Assembly: GCA_013398295.1 (NCBI GenBank)
Contig: VZSF01005691.1
Span: 164,296 to 228,295, forward strand
Direction of reading: 5' to 3'
From: Chionis minor
Lineage: Eukaryota > Chordata > Aves > Charadriiformes > Chionididae
DNA: 64,000 nucleotides
The translations under genes were made by a program, and so were the position numbers. The notes beneath the pieces are model-generated. The model saw nothing but the letters and a program-made list of their open reading frames with translations. It was not told the DNA's origin and did no database searches. This document shows, piece by piece, positions 37,407-47,590 of this stretch. Numbering within the stretch: position 1 is the stretch's first letter; the number at the start of each line of letters is the position of its first letter.

Positions 37407-38717
37407 CAGGTTTGTCAAGCAGGACCTGCCTTTCATGAACCCATGCTGTCTGGGCCCGAGCACCTGGCTGTCCTGCATGTACCATGCAATGGCACTCAGG
37501 ATGATCTGCTCCATAGCCTTCCCCAGCACTGAGGTCAGACTGATAGGACTGTAGTTCCCTGGATTCTCCTTCCAGCCCCATTCTTGTGGATGGATGTCAC
37601 ATTTGCTAACCTTCAGTCACCTGGGACCTCCCTGGTTAGCCAGGACTGCTGATAAATGATGGAAAGTGTCTTAGTGAGCAATCCTGCCAGCTCCTTCAGT
37701 ACCCTCAGGTGGATCCCATCTGGTCCCATAGACTTGTGTATGTCTAAGTGGTGTAGCAGGTCCCTCACCATTTCCCCTTGGATTATGGGGGCTTCATTCT
37801 CATTCTACAAGTTTAGGGGGCTGGGTACTCAGGGTGCAACTGGTCTTACTGTTAAAGACTGAGGCAAAGAAGGCATTAAGTACCTCAGCCTTTTCCTCAT
37901 CCTTTGCCACTGTGTTTCCACCCCTGTCTGCTAAAGGATGGAGATTCTCCTTAGCCCTCCTGTTATTGCTAATGTATTTATAGAAACTTTTTTTATTGTC
38001 CTTAACTTTAGAAGCCAGGTTAAGTTCTAGTTGGGTTTTACCCCTTCTAATTTTCTCCCTGCAAAGCCTCACAACATCTTTGTGGTCCTCATGAGTGGCC
38101 TGCCCCTTTTTCCAAAGGCCATAAATTCTCCTTTTTTCCCTGAGTTTTAAACACAGCTCTCTGTTCAGCCAGGCCAGTCTTTTTCCCCCCGACAGCTTGG
38201 GTTTTGGCACATGGGGATGGCATGCTCCTGCACCTTTAAGACTTCCTTCTTGAAAAAATTCCAGCATTCCTGAACTCCTTTGCCCTTTGGGACTGCCTCC
38301 CAACAGGCTCTGACAACCAGGCTCCTGAGAAGACCAAAGTCTGCCCTCAGCAAGTTCAAGGTGGCAGCCCTGCTGACCCCCCTCCTTACTTCTCCAAGAA
38401 TCAAAAACTCTATTATTTCATGTACACGTGCAGATATTTCCTGTTGTTCATTTGCAATCCAAATTTTATAATCTACCATTTCTAAAGAAAAGAAAAAGGA
38501 AAAAGAAAAGCATCAAACCAAACCTGTGATCAGAAGAATTTGCAAAATTACTTGTAAAATTGTTGAACTGCTCTATTTACCTATTGTATTATTTGTTGAT
38601 GTTATTGTTGTTGTTATTATTATATTTTGTCTATAATTTTCATGATGGTTATACTACAGTACAACATTAGTTTAATTGAACTGTCTTAAAATAAAATTAG
38701 GGGGGGGGGGGGGAAAT
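37407..38717 (+). repeat. First copy of a 1311-bp false duplication
   Basis: Positions 37407-38717 recur at 38927-40237 with offset 1520, separated by 209 N. The block contains the 5' part of the minus-strand CR1 and about 230 bases of unique AT-rich flank ending in a G run and AAAT. Because both the CR1 part and the unrelated flank are repeated, a second CR1 insertion cannot explain it. Confidence 0.9.
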
Positions 38718-38926
38718 NNNNNNNNNNNNNNNNNNNNNNNNNNNNNNNNNNNNNNNNNNNNNNNNNNNNNNNNNNNNNNNNNNNNNNNNNNNNNNNNNNN
38801 NNNNNNNNNNNNNNNNNNNNNNNNNNNNNNNNNNNNNNNNNNNNNNNNNNNNNNNNNNNNNNNNNNNNNNNNNNNNNNNNNNNNNNNNNNNNNNNNNNNN
38901 NNNNNNNNNNNNNNNNNNNNNNNNNN
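38718..38926. other. Assembly gap of 209 N
   Basis: The gap is bounded on the left by a G homopolymer plus AAAT and on the right by sequence already seen at 37407. The open frames that cross it are meaningless. The gap size is probably an estimate and may correspond to no real missing sequence. Confidence 0.95.
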
Positions 38927-40237
38927 CAGGTTTGTCAAGCAGGACCTGCCTTTCATGAACCCATGCTGTCTGGGCCCGAGCACCTGGCTGTCCTGCATGT
39001 ACCATGCAATGGCACTCAGGATGATCTGCTCCATAGCCTTCCCCAGCACTGAGGTCAGACTGATAGGACTGTAGTTCCCTGGATTCTCCTTCCAGCCCCA
39101 TTCTTGTGGATGGATGTCACATTTGCTAACCTTCAGTCACCTGGGACCTCCCTGGTTAGCCAGGACTGCTGATAAATGATGGAAAGTGTCTTAGTGAGCA
39201 ATCCTGCCAGCTCCTTCAGTACCCTCAGGTGGATCCCATCTGGTCCCATAGACTTGTGTATGTCTAAGTGGTGTAGCAGGTCCCTCACCATTTCCCCTTG
39301 GATTATGGGGGCTTCATTCTCATTCTACAAGTTTAGGGGGCTGGGTACTCAGGGTGCAACTGGTCTTACTGTTAAAGACTGAGGCAAAGAAGGCATTAAG
39401 TACCTCAGCCTTTTCCTCATCCTTTGCCACTGTGTTTCCACCCCTGTCTGCTAAAGGATGGAGATTCTCCTTAGCCCTCCTGTTATTGCTAATGTATTTA
39501 TAGAAACTTTTTTTATTGTCCTTAACTTTAGAAGCCAGGTTAAGTTCTAGTTGGGTTTTACCCCTTCTAATTTTCTCCCTGCAAAGCCTCACAACATCTT
39601 TGTGGTCCTCATGAGTGGCCTGCCCCTTTTTCCAAAGGCCATAAATTCTCCTTTTTTCCCTGAGTTTTAAACACAGCTCTCTGTTCAGCCAGGCCAGTCT
39701 TTTTCCCCCCGACAGCTTGGGTTTTGGCACATGGGGATGGCATGCTCCTGCACCTTTAAGACTTCCTTCTTGAAAAAATTCCAGCATTCCTGAACTCCTT
39801 TGCCCTTTGGGACTGCCTCCCAACAGGCTCTGACAACCAGGCTCCTGAGAAGACCAAAGTCTGCCCTCAGCAAGTTCAAGGTGGCAGCCCTGCTGACCCC
39901 CCTCCTTACTTCTCCAAGAATCAAAAACTCTATTATTTCATGTACACGTGCAGATATTTCCTGTTGTTCATTTGCAATCCAAATTTTATAATCTACCATT
40001 TCTAAAGAAAAGAAAAAGGAAAAAGAAAAGCATCAAACCAAACCTGTGATCAGAAGAATTTGCAAAATTACTTGTAAAATTGTTGAACTGCTCTATTTAC
40101 CTATTGTATTATTTGTTGATGTTATTGTTGTTGTTATTATTATATTTTGTCTATAATTTTCATGATGGTTATACTACAGTACAACATTAGTTTAATTGAA
40201 CTGTCTTAAAATAAAATTAGGGGGGGGGGGGGGAAAT
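38927..40237 (+). repeat. Second copy of the 1311-bp false duplication (repeats part of the minus-strand CR1)
   Basis: Same sequence as 37407-38717, including the CR1 linker and RT-start frames (39320-39823 and 39685-39999 on the minus strand repeat 37800-38303 and 38165-38479 exactly). It should not be counted as a separate CR1 insertion. Confidence 0.88.
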
Positions 40238-40259
40238 NCGCGGGGGGGGGGGGGGAAAT
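40238..40259. other. N followed by a repeated G run
   Basis: After the N at 40238 come CGCG, a G run and AAAT, repeating the G run plus AAAT that ends at 40237. The true sequence is probably one G run followed by AAATCTCAAG. The length of the G run is not known. Confidence 0.8.
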
Positions 40260-40733
40260 CTCAAGAACGTGTGACTGCAAGCAAATTTCTGAACTAATAA
40301 TTCCAGTCTCTAGTGATGATAACCAAACTTCTCACAATCTGTTTTCCTACACTAATCAAGTTTTGACTTTCTGCAACTATTACTGTAAAAATTACTTTTC
40401 AGAGTCAGTGAGCTTTCATCCTAACCATTCCAGCAGGAAAATTATTCCAGCATCTCACTGCTCTCTGCTGATTTCAGCTTTGTACTATGTAATTTAAATT
40501 TGTGAAAAATCAATATCACTTTGTACCTGTGATACTCATCCTTTAACTTAAATAGTTGTTCACCTTTTTTTGGTGATTTTTATCATTGGCAGATTTAGGA
40601 GAAACACTGACATCTCCTTTCAGCCCACATTTTGCTACACTGTACATCCTAAATTTTCTGAGTGTTCTGTTGTGTGACAGGCTCTCTGTTTCCCCGGTCA
40701 TTTTACTAGCCTTTTTTACATCCCTTTTCATTA
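40260..40733. other. Unassigned noncoding DNA
   Basis: AT-rich sequence without a recognisable gene or repeat, lying between the duplicated contig end and the next CR1 fragment. Confidence 0.5.
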
Positions 40734-40990
40734 TAGGATCATAGAATAGCCCAGTTTGGAAGGGACCTCGAAAGATCATTTGGTCCAACCTTTCATGGGA
40801 AATGGAGCCTAGACGAGATTACCTAGCACCTTGTCCAGCAACATGTTGAAAAACTCCAGTGATGAGGACTCTACCATGTCCCTGGGGAGGTTGTTTCAGT
40901 GAATGTTCTCACTGTAAAAAATTTCTTTCTTACATCTTCTTGAAAAACAGTGCTTTCCTCTAATGAGACCCTTCCTTTATTTTGCCAATA
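40734..40990 (-). mobile_element. CR1 LINE 3' fragment, minus strand
   Basis: On the minus strand the fragment ends in ATTCTATGATCC. The plus-strand view shows the usual CR1 3' UTR complement (AGCCCAGTTTGGAAGGGACC, GGTCCAACCTTTCATGGG, CCAGTGATGAGGACTCTACC). The CR1 3' UTR type differs from the 35942 element. The inner boundary near 40990 is approximate. Confidence 0.88.
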
Positions 40991-42558
40991 TGCATTTGAA
41001 GTAGAAAATACCGTGCCATTCCTCTGGTTTTCTATCCAATCAGTTCTGTGGATTGAATTGTTGTTCCTTTGTTCTGAGAGGAGGCTTTCAACAAAGTAAT
41101 GATCTTGCTTTGGAACAAAGACATAAAAAAATATGATGTCAACAAGGAGAGTTCACACATCATTGCTGTGAGTGTAGACAGTTCAGTGTCCAAATGCACC
41201 TTATTTTTCAGTGCATAACCTGTGTGCAAGAGAGTTACACATAACTTACTTCAGTATCTGGCTTAGTTTGACATTTTAAGAGTTGAGACTTTAAAGACTG
41301 TAACATAAAATATTTTTCAGTTTTATGATTTCAGCCTTGGAAAATGTCTAGGAGTCTTACCACGTTCTAAAACTATTACTTTGATGTAAAGTGTCTGAAT
41401 TCAAACTGCCATGAAGTTGATCCTAGACTGCATTTGTATTAGTGTAATTTTGTGGAAACTAACGGGATTGTACAAAAGATAGATATATATTGTTTCCTTT
41501 TTACAAACAGGTGCATTATTAAAAATAAAATCTAATAGCAAAGATTTCTTGACTTTAGTGAATAAAGATGTGATCTAATAGATTTAATCATCCAGTGAGT
41601 TCCTGTTAAGCAGGATGCCTATAGGCCTCAGGAATTCTCTCTCATTTCTTTGATATATTCATAATGCAGATAACTCTTTCTGTGGTTGTGGCCTTTCTGC
41701 TGAGAGTAAGAAGGAATTACTTAGCCCTGTTTTTTAGGTGGAATCATAATTCTCAAGTATCAAATATTAGAAACAGATTTTCATTCCATATTTTCTATTG
41801 AAGCAACTGCATTTTTTAGACTTAACCCAGAATTTCTTGGATTTATTCTTTAACATTAGTCTCTGGAAAACAATATGATGCTGAGGTTTTGACATATGAA
41901 ACACGATTATGAGTCAGCTGGCTGCATATATGTCTTCATGGGCATGTCTTCATGGAATATCTACAATTCTATATAAATGACTCTGCTTTTTAAACAACTT
42001 CATATATGTAAAAGACTCTTGCATGCAATGTTGCTTTCACAGTATTGCTTCCCAGTGAATTTTCTTTCTTTTCTTGACTATTTATGCTTTATTTTACCTT
42101 TCCATTAGCTGAGAAAACTGTGGCTAGTACCAGTGGAAACAGCGATCTCATCCCCATCTTGAAGATGGAGTCTAAATGTAAAGCCTGACAGCCAAAACTA
42201 ATTACTTTGGTGTAAAAGTGTGTTGGCAAAAAAAATATGTAATATATCCTTAGTAAATGATTATGCTATATTTTTCCAGACCGGCAGCCACAGAAACTGT
42301 CAGTTACCAATTCCTTCCTTGCAATAATTGAAGTTAATGTAATATTTTTAATTCATCTTTGAGACACATTTTACCCTTGAGTTTTCAGTGTAGAGAAAAG
42401 TTGTGTAGCAGCTGCATCATCTGTTACATGCTCTGACGATAACTATTTGCCACTCAGTGAAGGCAATGTCAAAATATTTATGCAGATCATAATTTGTTTA
42501 CCTAATTTTTATGCCAATACAAACCCACTATTTTATGATCAAGCTCTGAATTTCAGTG
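40991..42558. other. Unassigned noncoding DNA
   Basis: AT-rich sequence without a recognised gene. A 12-base direct repeat (GTCTTCATGGGC / GTCTTCATGG) lies at about 41933-41955. Confidence 0.5.
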
Positions 42559-42674
42559 TACTATACTATACTATACTACACTATACTATACTACACTACA
42601 CTACACTACACCTATTCCATTCCATTCCATTCCATTCTATTCTATTCTACATTACATTACATTACATTACATTA
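42559..42674. repeat. Composite pentanucleotide microsatellite
   Basis: Four adjoining 5-base arrays: CTATA/CTACA units at about 42561-42610, ATTCC units at 42614-42635, ATTCT units at 42636-42648, and ATTAC units at 42650-42674. Each motif is a small change from its neighbour, suggesting one array that diversified by point change and slippage. The overlapping tyrosine-rich and histidine-rich open frames at 42447-42741 are produced by the repeat and are not genes. Confidence 0.92.
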
Positions 42675-42752
42675 TTATATTAGTATTATAAATCAAGGCA
42701 CAAGTTACATCAATATATTTTTATGTAAAGGATTACCATAAATGTGCTCTTG

Positions 42753-42838
42753 ACTGCATGAAAGTATTTACTTATGGGACACATGCCTTTCCACTGGACT
42801 GCATGTAAATATTTATTCACGGGGCATGTATCTCTCTG
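42753..42838. repeat. Diverged tandem duplication, about 45-bp unit
   Basis: ACTGCATGAAAGTATTTACT at 42753 and ACTGCATGTAAATATTTATT at 42798 start two similar units with spacing 45, each followed by GGGACACATG or GGGGCATG. The copies differ at several places, so this is an old local duplication. Confidence 0.65.
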
Positions 42839-43395
42839 ATTGTGCTTATCATTGGCTGATAGAGAGAGGAGTCAGATGGATGAAGGAACAGAATTGTTTC
42901 CTAGTTCAGAGCATAGTGCTGGGGCTGTCAAAGTCATCATATGGGATAAGAAGGTGGAGGACAAAAGCTTGGAGTACTCGCATAGAGGAAAGGCAATTGT
43001 TTGTTATAGCAACATCTGTAAGGAGGGAAAGGAAGTATTTATTCTGCATCTGCATGTGAACTGATCAACGGCTGGTACTTACTGGCAGTGCCACTGGTGC
43101 ATGTTATATTTGAATAAATGAAGTTCTATTTTATAACTTCCTTAATACAATAAGCTCATTGCTACTGCAGTATTGATGTTCGATAACACTATAAAGCCTC
43201 CCTTAAAATACAGTAATAAACATATAACCACTGCAAAAATTAAAATTATGTTTAATTCCCTGAAGTCAGGTAATCTGGATACAAAGTTACTTAAGTTTTG
43301 TGCTTGTAAATTCTGTCTTCTTCGTATTCATGACTAGTGGTTTTGTGGGCTTTTTTGGTAAAGAAACATCATATTGACTTCTCAACATGGCTAAG

Positions 43396-43910
43396 GCCGC
43401 TCCTGGAGTACTGTGTCGAGTTCTGGGCTCCCCAGTACAAGAGAAACATGGAACTACTGGAGAGAGTGCAATAAAGGGCCACAAAGATGACTAAGAGCCT
43501 GGAGCACCTCTCCTATGAGGAACGGCTGAGAGAGCTGGGGCTGTTCAGTCTGGAGCAGAAAAAGCTCAGGAGGGCTCTTATCAATATGCATAAATACCTG
43601 AAGGGAAGTAGCAAAGAAGATCAAGCTGGCCTCTTTTCAGTGGTGCCCAGTGACAGCACCAGAGGCAATGGGCACAACACAGGCAGTCCCATATGAACAC
43701 CAGGAAACACTTTTTTATTGTGAGGGTGACTGAACACTGGCACAGGTTGCCCAGGAATGTTGTGGAGTCTCCAGGCCTTGGAGATATTCAAAAGCTGTCT
43801 GGACATGATCATAGGCAACCAACTCTGGGTGACCATGTTTGAGCAGGAGGTTTGGACCAAATGACTTCCAGAGGTCCCTTACAGCCTCAACCTTTCTGTG
43901 ATTCTGTGAT
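43396..43910 (+). mobile_element. CR1 LINE 3' fragment with end of ORF2
   Basis: The fragment starts GCTCCTGGAGTACTGTGTCG (the LEYCVEF stretch near the end of ORF2), passes through the [20 protein letters not shown] signature (frame 43487-43696) and reaches a tail ending TTCTGTGATTCTGTGAT. A stop codon lies just before the KGH segment and the frame is degraded. 5'-truncated and inactive. Confidence 0.92.
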
Positions 43911-46530
43911 TTTGACTGTGAAATCATAGGCTCAGCATACTCTTGAGAGACTTTGCTGACACAGTTGTACAGCATAGCACTGATGTGGAAGCATTCAATA
44001 TCACAATGCTGCACGCTTCATTCCTGCAGCCTTTACAGTGGGAAGAAAAGGGGTTTGATCTCAATTGTCTCAAAATTGATTCTCAATGTTCCTTGCATTT
44101 TGCACAGAGTAAATTTCTCTTTTCATATTTCTTCTCGTAGTAGTCTTATGTCCATCATCACGTTACCTTAGTTTTCCAAATCTGAATTGTTTGGTGATAC
44201 TCATAAAATGTAAAAGAGGAATATTTTATACACATGTTCATCCTTGAATTATCGTTCATATTCTTATACCTACAAACTTCAACTTGATATTTAGTTTTAC
44301 AGGTTCATTACCATAAACTAATTAAATACAAATATACTATTTCCCCTCACACAGCATTTCATGTACTATCCCACTAACAATAATTTTATGTTCTGTGTGT
44401 TAACATTCATACCAATTTCTTTCCATATTTTCATGTGTACGGAACTAGAGAAACTTGCTTGGTATCCCAGCTGAAATCATATTAAGCTGGTACACTTTCA
44501 ACCATGCAGATATTTCAGTTGCCTAAGTTCCTCTGTTTTCTTGTCTAACTTAATTTGATTATATTACATGTAGGTAATTAAATGTGCATACATGGATTAC
44601 AATGTAGTTAAAACCATCCCTCTTAACTCATTCTTGATTTAAAAATAATGCAAATTAAGTTTACTCTTCCTCATGTTCTTCCAGCACATAAAGATAGCTA
44701 ATTGATGTTTGTAAAGAGGTGTAATTTGTTGGCATTTTGGTCAGCAAGAAATAAACATCCTCAAAGTATGTAATATTATATTGAAAATTAATAATCTATT
44801 TCACTAGAAACAAATCAAGATAAATAAAAATTACATTTAAATTGTTTTCTGTCTGCAGGACAAATTCTCTTACAGATGTGACAAGGAAGAGACAAAGAAA
44901 TAAAAATCTATCAACCTTTTTCCTTTCAAATCTTTCAGAGTGGATAATTCTGACATTGTATGCCAAACAATTCTATTAAAGACAGATTTGACTTATAACT
45001 TTAATTTCTTCCCTCCCAGTCTTTGTGTTTGTAATATACCAATGGCAGTTCCAAACAGCTGCAACAGCATGAAGTAAACTATATAATGCAAACCTTTAAA
45101 AAAGTCTCTGCTATCTGCAGCTCTGTATTTGCCCCTATGATATTTCCCCTCGCCTACTAGTGCTGCTATAACAAATATCCTCAGAATGTCAGGAACAGAC
45201 ACTGGACATTTACATCCCTCCTGAGAAAGGGTGTCCCTGCCATGACTTGTCACAGGGAGTAGTTGGGACATCCCAACCAGACATGTTGGGGGCTGGAAGC
45301 TCTTAGGTCACTGTCATTTTCTCAGATTTGAGACTGCCTCCAATGTGGCCAATGGTAGGATGAAAATGTGTGGGTTTTTTCTGATTCTGAAAGGGCAGGA
45401 GTAGTTCCTAAAACATTTTCACACCATTAGCAAAAGCTAAAAGAATGTTAGGTACTTATTTTTAAAAATTATCTGAGTAATACACTTGTCGGTAGCTCTG
45501 TTAAACTCTTTACAAAGTGGTTTTTTTCAGGAGATAATTTCTGAAATAGGGAACGTTAAGAGAGAGGAGAGTAGTATTGAAAAGTATTTTTTTCCATTTT
45601 TAAGAAAGAGGCACTTTTCTTTGTGCTTGGTAATTTTCTGTCCTTTTAGGATGGAAAAAAAAAGTGTGTCGGGCCAGATTACAGATAACTAGGTTTTCAA
45701 TCTGAATTAGTTTCCACATAGTTAGCTAGTTCTCAATCAGCTTTAGACAAGCGTCAGAAGCTAACATTTTCAAAAGGATGGAACCACTAGAAGAAAACAA
45801 CTCCAAATAGTTAAAACTTTAAAAAATGTCTTGTAACAAGTACATTAAGGTATATTGGCAGTTATGTCTAACAACTTTTGTATGTTTCCCTAAAGGTCAA
45901 AATGTGAAAAAAAACAGGCAAAATGAATTTTTCCTATAGTTTTTTAATGCATTCACATGCAAACCAGATTTCTATTTGTATTTCCTTCTGCTCTACATTT
46001 TACTTCTTAAATGTAGAAAGTATCAGTTCATTTCAATGGTTTTAGTATTTTGCATTTCTTTTCAAGTTTCTTTACTGTTGAGTATCATAAAAATAAACCA
46101 AAATATATAGGTCTTGGTTCACACTATAGGCCCTTCAGAACACTTCATTATATTTCAGATTACATCTTGCACCTTTGCTTGATATTTATAAGAACACTAA
46201 TTTATCTTGTGTTCATCTGGCATATGTAAGCTAGGAGCAAGTGGGTTTGCTCTGCCCTGTTTTCCCGCAGTGAAAGCTAATTTAAATTTTTTGTTATTTT
46301 GTAGATCTGCCAAACTGAGTTTTTGGCTCTGTGTTTCTAGGCTAAACAGTACAGCAGTTAAATGCCTTCCACTGTTTCCAGCTTTAGCCATGCAGCCGTA
46401 TACTTAAAATTGACACCAAGTGGAATATGAGCTAAGTTAAAGCTTGAGTGGCTCAAAGCTTACCCAATAATATCCATGGTTTAAACTTCATATTTTTACA
46501 TTCAGCAACACAGATCTTGTGCTGGTGTGG
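43911..46530. other. Unassigned AT-rich noncoding DNA
   Basis: No gene, CR1 or LTR recognised. Open frames such as 44993-45271 (minus) and 45486-45692 carry no recognisable motif. Confidence 0.5.
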
Positions 46531-46604
46531 TTTGCTGAAAAGTGCTGAAGTTTAGAACAAATCACCGTTTGCTGAAAAGTGTTGAAGTTTAGAACAAATC
46601 ACCG
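46531..46604. repeat. 37-bp tandem duplication
   Basis: TTTGCTGAAAAGTGCTGAAG... at 46531-46567 is repeated directly at 46568-46604 with one C/T difference, with no spacer. The near identity suggests a fairly recent event. It lies immediately left of the GC-rich repeat block that begins near 46620. Confidence 0.9.
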
Positions 46605-46619
46605 TCGCCTAAGGATATG

Positions 46620-47590
46620 GGTCTGTTATAAGCTGCTGGAGCCCAACAGTGGCAACACCACCGCAGTCCCATGCTCCCAGGTCCAGCCAGCGGGGAGGCT
46701 GGGAGGGTTTTCCCAACAGGCACACGCACACAGAAATACAGTACGTACACAAGTGTACTCACGGCCAGCCACATAGACCAACGCAGACAGGAAACACAGC
46801 ACCTGGACAAACACAAACAGCACCAGCAGCCTCATCCTACTCTGGCCAATTCTCTGGCCAACCAGGATTAAAGTCAGTTAGGGGAAAATATATATATATG
46901 TATATGTACACGCATACAATGTGGATCCCCTAGGAGCTGGGCTTAGACGCTCAGTCTGTCCAGTAGCTTCCCGTGCATCCCACTCTCCCCTGCTGTTGGT
47001 ACCTGGGCACAACAAGCCAAGGCTACGCACCGGCAGCTGCTGGTACTCAAACCTGCACACACACATAGGCAAATGCTCAGGTACACACGTGCACACACAC
47101 ACAAACACACACCACGGATGCCTCCCCTAACTGGCTTCAGACTACCCAGCAGCTGGCCCCAGGATCCCCTGGTCTCCCAGTTGCACAGACATACACAAAC
47201 ACATCTCTCCAGTAGCTGGCCCACACCTATTTCCTCACCAGGAGCTGGCCCGCAGATCTCATGGTCTCCTTGATCACTCCAGTGATCCAGTGGATGTCCC
47301 GGTCCCTCCAGCAGCCAACTTGCAGACCTTCTGGTCTCTCCAGTATCCAGCCCAGAATTAGGGTAGCTTCAATGCTTGGCTCCCAACTCTCTCAACCAGC
47401 TCCAGCCTGCTCGATGCTCCAGCCTGATATTTAGACACGTTGACACAAGCACCCTCACCATGTGCATGCACCCCAGTCTCTCCAGTTGCTGACTCCCAGA
47501 CACACAGCCTCTCTGACTCACAGTCCCACTCCCATTGCTGTCGCTCAGACACCACCACACACCTGGGCACAGGATAGAGCCCCCCTGTGG
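46620..47590. repeat. GC-rich block with degenerate tandem repeats and CA-rich stretches
   Basis: About 1 kb is much richer in G+C than its flanks. Variants of CTCCAGTAGCTGGCCC and of CAGATCTCATGGTCTC recur irregularly, for example at about 46931-46970, 47146-47180, 47207-47225, 47239-47265, 47308-47350 and 47478-47495. CA-rich microsatellite segments (47056-47112) and a short TA-rich run (46890-46908) are interspersed. No frame shows a conserved protein, although overlapping open frames exist on both strands. It could be the inside or an LTR of an avian endogenous retrovirus, or a decayed minisatellite. I cannot assign it. Confidence 0.6.

Larger units (their letters stand above)
35942..38480 (-). 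mobile_element. Longest CR1 LINE copy: ORF2 RT region to 3' tail, inactive
   Basis: Read on the minus strand from about 38480 down to 35942. In order: an ORF2 linker region (38165-38479 and 37800-38303), the start of the reverse transcriptase with GPRQHGFMKGRSCLTNL, motif A VVYLDFSEAFN (37209-37529), motif [17 protein letters not shown], then the RT end ([14 protein letters not shown]) and 3' UTR, with AGAATCAC-type tail units at 35942. The endonuclease domain is missing because of 5' truncation. The catalytic F-A-D-D box is replaced by FEGY after KCTLCT, so the enzyme would be dead, and the frame is broken several times. Part of the apparent length is assembly duplication: 36859-37136 repeats 36580-36857. 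The true element is therefore about 2.26 kb. Confidence 0.9.

Noticed and set aside
38927..40237. A second CR1 insertion next to the first
   Set aside because: It repeats both CR1 and the unrelated unique flank of 37407-38717 without visible difference and is bounded by N, so it is an assembly copy.
42447..42741. Tyrosine- and histidine-rich short proteins
   Set aside because: The composition is dictated by the pentanucleotide microsatellite.
42826..43064. Two overlapping 74- to 77-codon frames as a small gene
   Set aside because: They overlap in different frames and begin within a diverged local tandem repeat. No domain is visible.
46921..47560. CRISPR-like array of repeats and spacers
   Set aside because: Repeat units are degenerate and irregularly spaced with no constant repeat or spacer length, and the DNA is clearly vertebrate.
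46589..47570. Many overlapping open frames as a small gene cluster
   Set aside because: The frames lie on both strands over a GC-rich repeat block, where stop codons are scarce by composition. None has a domain signature.
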